The notes under the pieces are model-generated. The model saw only the letters and a list, made by a program, of their open reading frames with translations. It was not told the DNA's origin and searched no databases. Position numbers and translations under genes: made by a program. Below are positions 58,201 through 64,000 of a DNA stretch of 64,000 bases, piece after piece (the first letter of the stretch is position 1; every line of letters starts with the position of its first letter). The stretch is from Kingdonia uniflora. Lineage: Eukaryota > Streptophyta > Magnoliopsida > Ranunculales > Circaeasteraceae. The stretch is from contig JACGCM010001929.1 of the NCBI GenBank assembly GCA_014058105.1, forward strand, positions 124,001-188,000, written 5' to 3'.

Positions 58201-60040
58201 GGCAGTGGCAATTGTTGATGGGTTAGACGGTGTCTCTCGCCAGCCGGTGCTAGACAATCAAGGGGATGGCGTCAAACTCCCAGAGGGCGAGAATGAGAAG
58301 GTCGTAGAGAAATGATTTGTATGAGCATTTTTGAAGTGTATTATAAATTTTTGGATTTGTGTAACCCACTTGTAGGCACTTAGAGAAATGAGTCTTAGAA
58401 TAAAAGATTTAGAGACTGGGCTTGCAAGGAAAAAAGAGATCTTCACAGCCTTACTTTCTTCGCAAGTGGAGCTACAGGTTAGATCGGAATAGGCCTTCTG
58501 ACTTGTATGTTATATCAACATAAAGCTACCAAGTAAATTAGATAACATAAAGCGTAGAGGTAGATCAAAAACTTGTTATCCATTTTTAGGAAAATAACAC
58601 CAATATAGTGCTTAGAAAAATTCAAAGTATTAAGATAAAGTAGAATACTGATGTATCTATCTGAGATTTTACTTCAACCTTTAAGTCTAAAAGTAGTTGC
58701 ACACAGTAGATGTTAGAAATCAAATATCTTTTTAGAAATGAGATATTCATTATGCTGATGGGTGCTCTGAATCGAGCAGTATATAATGTATCTATTATTG
58801 TGCAGGTCAAATTGGATTCAGTTTGCTCGTGCGAAGATGAGGCGCTCCACTGTAGCCGGGAATTTGCGAAGGAGTTGGATAGGGTGAGGGAGGAGAATAA
58901 AAACAAAAAAGATCAGCATGTAAAGGTGCATTTTAAATTTGTTGAGGCAACCCAAACTGCTGTTGACCTCACTCGCAAGGTCGAGGAGAAAGACGCAAAA
59001 ATTGAGAAGAGGATAAAAGATCTTGTGGAGGTTAAAGACCACGCCACGAAGCTTCAAAGTCGGGTTGATGCGCTGATGGTTAAGGGTAGACAAGCTGAAA
59101 TGCCTTAATACCTGAAGGTAGCTCGAGGACATCTATCAGCCTCAGAAGTTGCAGCCAAACACTTGCATATAGCCTTACTTGCCAAGGATATGGAGTTTCG
59201 GGGGATGCAACGAAGGTGTGATGAGTTAAATGAGAGGGTGACACGATTGAAGACTGAATTGGCGCAGCCAACGCGCGTGTCAATAAAGCCAAGGCTAGAG
59301 GGCGCTCGAGGGGAAGTATAAATAATGTTAAATTTCCTCTAGTCCAAGGGGATGTAGGTAGCTTTTCAGGTCAAATTAGAGAACTGAAAAGTGATGTGGC
59401 TCAAATTCAAGGACATGTACAGAAAGGGAATGCGAACTTAAGGGAATGTCAGCACAAGTTGGATACTGCCCTTATCAGGGAGAATGTCTTGGAAGGGGAA
59501 ATCAGGGCAAAGGAAATCCTGATGAAGAAGAAAGATGAATCGTTAAAGGATACTTCTGCCATGGAAGAATTGAATGCAAAAATTGTGAGACTTTGTGCTC
59601 AGGTGGCAAACTTGGAGGTCGCTATTCAGGCTGAATCAGCTAAATTTGTTAAAAAAATGGAAGAGACTATAGCTTTTGATGCTCAAACAGACATGGAAAT
59701 GGCACATCAGAAGACACTGTATGCAACTTTAGAGTCACGCCTTGAGAAAGTGGGATGTAGCTTTTCAAGAATCATTGTAGCTCTTGCATCACGAACAGAC
59801 TTGTAAAAGGCGATTGTTACGTATTTTATAGAGGAAGTAAAAAGATTTGAGTTAGAATGAGATACCTTGTTTACGAACCTATCTGACAAGGGATACATTT
59901 GTAGCGTGAATATAGATCGAGGGAACTGTATGGCCTTCATGGAAACAAATTTAGGCCATCAACCTGCAGATCTGATAGAGAGGGGCAGAGTCGCTGTAAC
60001 TCGCGAACTGAATTCAAATCGACCTCCTGCTAAAAAGTAA
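54640..60040 (+). pseudogene. aORF of element C (the most complete copy)
   Basis: Antisense extra gene. Likely exons: about 54640-54900 (start ATGGATTCTAAG); 55378-55731 (MVRTRSQRIYHATKGQLAIK ... GYFRCNYM); 56430-57010 (KWGNYIKYASRMFRGRT, LPLTNLVKGIMNT: PF04195-like); 57289-57790; 57872-58315 (VEMEREWLGRKL, acidic tail); 58806-59108; 59396-59806 (coiled coils); 59806-60040 C-terminal domain (SVNIDRGNCMAFMETNLGHQ). gtaagt/ttgcag-type borders appear near 57202, 57288, 57790, 57871 and 58805. Internal stops include TGA at 56760 and TAG at 57009. The probable product is a long, charged, coiled-coil protein of unknown role. Confidence 0.75.
55189..55232. repeat. (AT)22 microsatellite
   Basis: 44 bp of uninterrupted AT in the aORF leader of element C. 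Its apparent IYIYIY reading frames are artefacts. Confidence 0.97.
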
Positions 60041-60134
60041 AGCATGGCTGACATCCCAACAACAGAAAAAATATCCATTGTAATATGACCTGAAAATAAA
60101 TAGTATCTGCCGCAAACATAGTGAAATAGATAAA

Positions 60135-60620
60135 AGCTAGTATGACCTTTGCCGTATCTTATGTCTAATGGGGTCTTTGATATAAAATAAGTTCTTACAT
60201 TTGTTATAATCGCATAGAGGGGTTAAGTTAGTCAAACCAAGTGAATCTTGATTTAATTATAGTAATGATGCAGACATATTGAAAGAAATGAAGGCTAGTA
60301 TTACCTTTGCCTTATCTTATGCCTGTTAGAGTCTTTGATATAAAACAAGTTTCTACATTTGTTTCAATCATAGAGATTTAGTAGAGTCGGCCAAATCAAG
60401 TGTTATCCCTGATTTAATTATAGTTATATTACAGACATATTAAAAGAGATGAAGGCTAGTATTACCTTTGCCTTATCTTATCCCCGTTAGAGTCTTTGAT
60501 ATGAAACAAGTTTCTTCATTTGCTTCAATCGCAAAGATTTAGTAGACCCAGCCAAACCAAGTTTTATCCTCAATTTAACTGGTATAAGATAGATTGAAAG
60601 CTAGTATTATCTATGCTTTA
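60135..60620. repeat. Tandem repeat, about 155 bp x 3, between aORF and pol of element C
   Basis: The word agctagtattacctttgcc (with small changes) starts at 60135, 60292, 60453 and 60599 (periods 157, 161, 146). Each unit also has gtctttgatataaaa, aagtttctacatttg and a cagacatatt word. It occupies the same convergent spacer as the repeats of A and B and shares its core word with A. Confidence 0.88.
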
Positions 60621-60863
60621 ATCTACAAAATGTGGTTAAATTTACGTAAGTAGAGAGATGTTATAAAAAACTTGGAAGTTTCATTGATCAGTTTAGAATT
60701 TACATTGGATGGAGATGAAAATTCTCACTTTTGGAATTGAGAAAACAAAAAATCAAAAATGAGAAATGAAAATGGAGTAGTAAGACGCTTAACGATAGTA
60801 CCGTTTCAGTCGTCTAGTGTTCCAAGGATTTGAAATGGAGATTCCCTCTTCTGTCATGAGATA

Positions 60864-62060
60864 CTATGATCCCAGGCCTGAGAGACTTTTGATACTGAAT
60901 GCAACCTCCCAATTGTCAGCTAATTTTCTAGTGTGAGGCTCTTTGTGATGTTGAGGAATCTCTCTGAGGATGAGATCATTAATTTGAAAGGTACAGTTTC
61001 TGACTCGGTTGTTGTACGACCTGGCTAGCATATAATAATATTGATCTAGGTTAGCGATGAAACATTCCCTGGTCTCATCGATCATATTAAGGTTACAAGC
61101 CAATTCAAACTCATTTTTCTCGTCAGTCAGCTCGTGTTCTTGAACTAGATGATGGCATTCAGAAGGAATAACGGCCTCAGTGCCATAGGCAATGAGGAAT
61201 GGGGTGCATCTTGTTAACTGTTTGGGAGTGGTACGATATGCCCATAGGACATGAGACAGTTCTTGAACCCAATTCCCTTTTTTCTGTGAGTGAAGCCATT
61301 TTTTGAGTCCATCAACGATGGTTTTGCTGGAGATTTTGGTTTGGCCATTGCCTTGAGGATAGTAAGGATTGGATGGTGAATGGATGATATTGTGTTGGCT
61401 GAGGAAGGTTTTAATTTTTTCTCCCACAAATTGAGGTCCGTTATCGATACTAATTAAGTAGGGGAACCCAAACCGTGTAATGATGTTTTCCCAGATAAAA
61501 GAGATGACATCTTCTTCTCTGGTTCAACATAGTAGAACTACTTCTATCCATTTTGTAAAATAATTGGTAGCTACGAGTAGGTGACAGCGATTACCTGGAG
61601 AGTTAGGGAATTCACCGACGAGATCAAGTACCCATCATTTGAATGGCCAGAACACCTTGCTTGCATGGAGTTTGAGCGCAGGGACGCCTATCATATGTTT
61701 ATGTCTTTGGCAGGTGTCACATCTGAGTGAGTACTTCTCTGTTTGCTTGCACATGCCGGGGCAGAATACTCCTTGTGTAATAGCTTTATTTGCTAGTGAT
61801 CGACCTGCGGCATGGGTGCCACAAGTCCCTTCATGTAGTTCACAGAGCATTTCATCTGCTTTTGGTTTGGAGAGGCACTTAAGGTAAGGCCCCGTGACGG
61901 AAAGGTTGTATAGTACACCATTTTGATTAGTATAGCGCTTCAAGTTATTGATTAGCTGTCAGCACTCTTTTGGATCTGCTGGGAGTGGTCTGTTGTAACT
62001 GTCGTCGACACCGAGGTAGGCTAAGAAAGGCTTTTACCAATCCTCGCTTCCCCCTTTATC
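60864..62060 (-). pseudogene. Integrase of element C (catalytic Glu replaced by Lys)
   Basis: 61943-61635: zinc-binding domain with ELHEGTCGTHAAGRSLANKA, RCDTCQRHKHMI. Core around 61630-61430 (SIDNGPQFVG near 61435) and 61427-60864 (HSPSNPYYPQGNGQ, then TKISSKTIVDGL, WAYRTTPKQL, YGTEAVIPSE, FELACNLNMIDE). The second Asp is kept, but the Glu expected in GNGQAE reads Lys. C-terminus RNCTFQINDLILREI. 187 open codons at 61427-60864, the longest intact integrase piece here. Confidence 0.92.
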
Positions 62061-62132
62061 GCCCCCAGTGTTTATCATGCATACAAAAATGCGATCAATG
62101 CAAGGGGTTAAAATGATTTCGATCTAGACATA

Positions 62133-62500
62133 TCAAGCTTTAGTACCCAAGACCCTGGCAAGATATGCCAAAGAATCAGCGTGTCTATTTTCACCTCGAG
62201 GAAGATAATCGAGAGTTAATTTCGCGAACTTTCTCATTCTATCTGTAACGAGGTCTACGTATTCGATCATCTTTCCATTCTTCTTGTATTGCTTAGAGTA
62301 ATGGTGGATGATGAGTAGTAAATATGTGTAGACGGAGAGTTCGAGGACATCGAGCTCAAGGACATCGAGCTCAAGGGCGAGGTCGAGTCCAAGAATGAGA
62401 GCTTCGTACTCGGTGACATTATTAGAGGCCACAAAATCCAAGCGGATTGGTGTTTCATTTCTATCATTGGAAAGGGTAATCAAAATGATTATGATCCCTG
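62133..62500 (-). pseudogene. Second (archaeal-type) RNase H of element C
   Basis: 62483-62133: ASNNVTEYEALILGLDLALE, HHYSKQYKKNGKMIEYVD, PRGENRHADSLAYLARVL. The Glu and last Asp of the family remain; the first strand (FTD) has decayed. A short in-frame duplication ELDVLELDVLELSV (ctcaaggacatcgag repeated at 62351-62383) is visible. Confidence 0.88.
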
Positions 62501-62557
62501 ACCCTGCGGGTCCTACTGATCATCCGGGAGAAGTATCCACCCCTTTATTGTAATCCA

Positions 62558-63130
62558 TTAAGCTCGCTCGTCAAATGGCATTGGGGGTGGATCTTTGGGA
62601 GTTTCTTCTGTAAGGTTAGGGTCGTGCTTCTCCCACTCGGGATTCTTCACTGGAAAATCTACGAGAAAATTGACAACGGCCTGACCCTTTTCGGAATGGC
62701 GTTGCTCGAACTTGATATCATGTTCTCCGAAACTGACTGACCACTGTTGCTCTCTCCTTGATTTTTCTTTCCTGGATAGAACTTTCCAAAGTGGGTAGTT
62801 TGTCATGACTTTGACTGAATAAGCTTGGAAGTAGTGTTTAAGTTTCTGTGAAGTGTAAACAAGAGTAAGAAGAAGTTTCTCAATTTTAGAGTACCTCATT
62901 TCCGCTGGGGTGAGGGTTTTGCTGATGAAGTAGACTGGTATCTTGATTTTCCCTTCATGGCGAATAAGAACCAAGCTGAGGGAAGTATTTGTAGCTGCTA
63001 AGTTGATAATCAATTCCTCATTATCAACTGGGGTACTCATTATGGGAGACCTCCCCAAATAGGTTTTGAGATCCTGAAAAACTGCTTCGCATTCTGGGGT
63101 CCATGTGACCTCTGCATTTTGCTAAAATTT
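62558..63130 (-). pseudogene. RNase H of element C
   Basis: 63058-62558 is open for 166 codons: GRSPIMSTPVDNEELIINLA, VYFISKTLTPAEMRYSKIEK, FGEHDIKFEQRHSEKGQAV, DFPVKNPEWEKHDPNL. RNase H plus tether, same order as in A and B. Confidence 0.9.
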
Positions 63131-64000
63131 TCCTCATCTGGTACAACCATAGAGTAATAGGAATAACCAACGAAAGCGGTCGGAAGATTTAGAAACGAAA
63201 CAGTTGATAGCGGCAATCTTGTCAACAAGTTTATGAACGTCTTTTGTTGTTTTTGGAGAGGGCATGTTGAGGAGAGCCCGAATATGATCTGGATCGGCCT
63301 TAGTCTCCTTTTTACTAATGAGGTAGCATAGAAATCGACAAGAATGTACCCTGAATTGACACTTATTAGGGTTGAGACTCATTTTGTAAGATCAAAGGAT
63401 GTTGAATATAGTATTGAGATCTGAGATGTAATTTACTGACTGTACACTCTTGCACAAGAGCTTTTCGATGTAGACTTCAATGACTTTCCCTAGATGTGCT
63501 TTGAACATAGTAGTCATCAACCGTTAATATGTGGCACCCACATTTTTAAGTCTGAAGGGCATGACTTTGTAGTAATAAAGACCTCTTTCAGTGATAAAAG
63601 TTTTATTTTCCTGATCTTCTTCCAAAAGTGGAATTTAATTGTACCCCGAAGCAGCGTCCATCATAGATTGGAGGTCATGGCCTGCTGTGGAATCGAGGAT
63701 TTGATGAATATTGGGAAGAGGGAAACTGTCCTTTGGAGTATGTTTGTTTAGATTAGTGAAATATATGCAAACACAAACTTTTTCATTCTTCTTTGGGGCA
63801 GCGACAATGCTGGATATCCAGTCTGGATATTTAGCTTCTTGGATAAATCCCACTTTGATCGATTTCCCGAACTCAGTGTTAACTTTCTCTCGAAGATGAG
63901 GTGATATTCGTCGTTGTTTCTGTTTGACCGCAGTGGTGTTAATGTTGATAGCTCATTTATGACATGCCTTGGTCGGATCGACCCCAGACATTTCTTTGAA
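63130..64000 (-). pseudogene. Reverse transcriptase of element C (YIEK instead of YIDD), truncated by window
   Basis: Read leftward from the window edge: EMSGVDPT near 63995, MGFIQEAKYPDWISSIVAAP (63853), FTNLNKHTPKDSFPLPNIH, MMDAASGYN, then a stop; KVMPFRLKNVGATY; VYIEKLL with YIEK at 63461-63472 in place of the catalytic YIDD, so both Asp are lost. Then KMSLNPNKCQFRVHSCRF and DPDHIRALLNMPSPKTTKD (63382-63134). Confidence 0.92.

Larger units (their letters stand above)
53477..64000 (-). mobile_element. Element C: Tat-type Ty3/gypsy retrotransposon, 5' part beyond window
   Basis: Left to right: 3' LTR, PPT, plus-strand aORF, tandem repeats, then minus-strand INT, second RNase H, RNase H and RT running off the right edge. 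Gag, protease, primer site and 5' LTR are predicted to the right. LTR and genes are related to element A. It sits in the aORF of D, so its target duplication should be aattc (53472-53476), with the rest of D's aORF after its 5' LTR. Confidence 0.88.

Overview
This window is transposon-packed nuclear DNA from a flowering plant, probably a eudicot. I infer this from plant Ty3/gypsy elements of the Tat type (two RNase H domains and an antisense extra gene), plant Ty1/copia elements with a tRNA-Met primer site, a CACTA DNA transposon, a tRNA-derived SINE, and intron-containing pieces of plant NRPB2, beta-glucosidase and QRT3-like polygalacturonase genes. I find no intact host gene. Nearly every long reading frame carries stops or frameshifts, so the annotation is mostly of mobile elements and their decaying genes.

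Layout. 1-11188: Tat-type element A on the minus strand. Its 5' LTR (10635-11188) and primer site are in the window, gag-PR-RT-RNase H-INT run leftward, and an antisense extra gene (aORF) runs rightward at about 626-4482; its 3' LTR lies off the left edge. 11189-13986: unassigned sequence with a 17-bp inverted repeat and an unrecognised broken frame. 13987-18099: minus-strand Ty1/copia element 1, which has lost gag. 18258-18394: SINE with a 9-bp target duplication. 18514-19021: solo LTR of the element A/C family with target duplication TATAC. 19182-37234: plus-strand Ty1/copia element 2 (LTR, gag, no recognisable pol, an LTR/promoter-like segment, a plant transposon-protein ORF, 3' LTR). Its 3' LTR is split by a 10,080-bp CACTA element (26593-36672, target duplication TTA).

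The CACTA element carries fragments of a QRT3-like polygalacturonase, the RNA polymerase II second-largest subunit (eight exons with introns) and a GH1 beta-glucosidase, plus a nested short LTR element (about 29470-31699). No transposase is visible, so it looks like a non-autonomous gene-capturing CACTA element.

37235-38071: unassigned. 38072-about 50290: plus-strand Tat-type element B with a different LTR family (5' LTR, primer site, gag, PR, RT, both RNases H, INT, a 192-bp tandem repeat block and a minus-strand aORF). It is cut off before its 3' LTR. About 50290-53476: element D, a piece of a plus-strand aORF from another Tat copy, interrupted by element C. 53477-64000 and beyond: minus-strand Tat-type element C (3' LTR, PPT, plus-strand aORF, tandem repeats, INT, RNases H, RT), running off the right edge.

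The most notable points are the capture of a housekeeping polymerase gene by a CACTA element that split a copia LTR; the repeated convergent gag-pol/aORF architecture with tandem repeats where the two genes meet; and a 12-bp palindrome (TCGTTCGAACGA) shared by LTRs of unrelated families within 12 kb.
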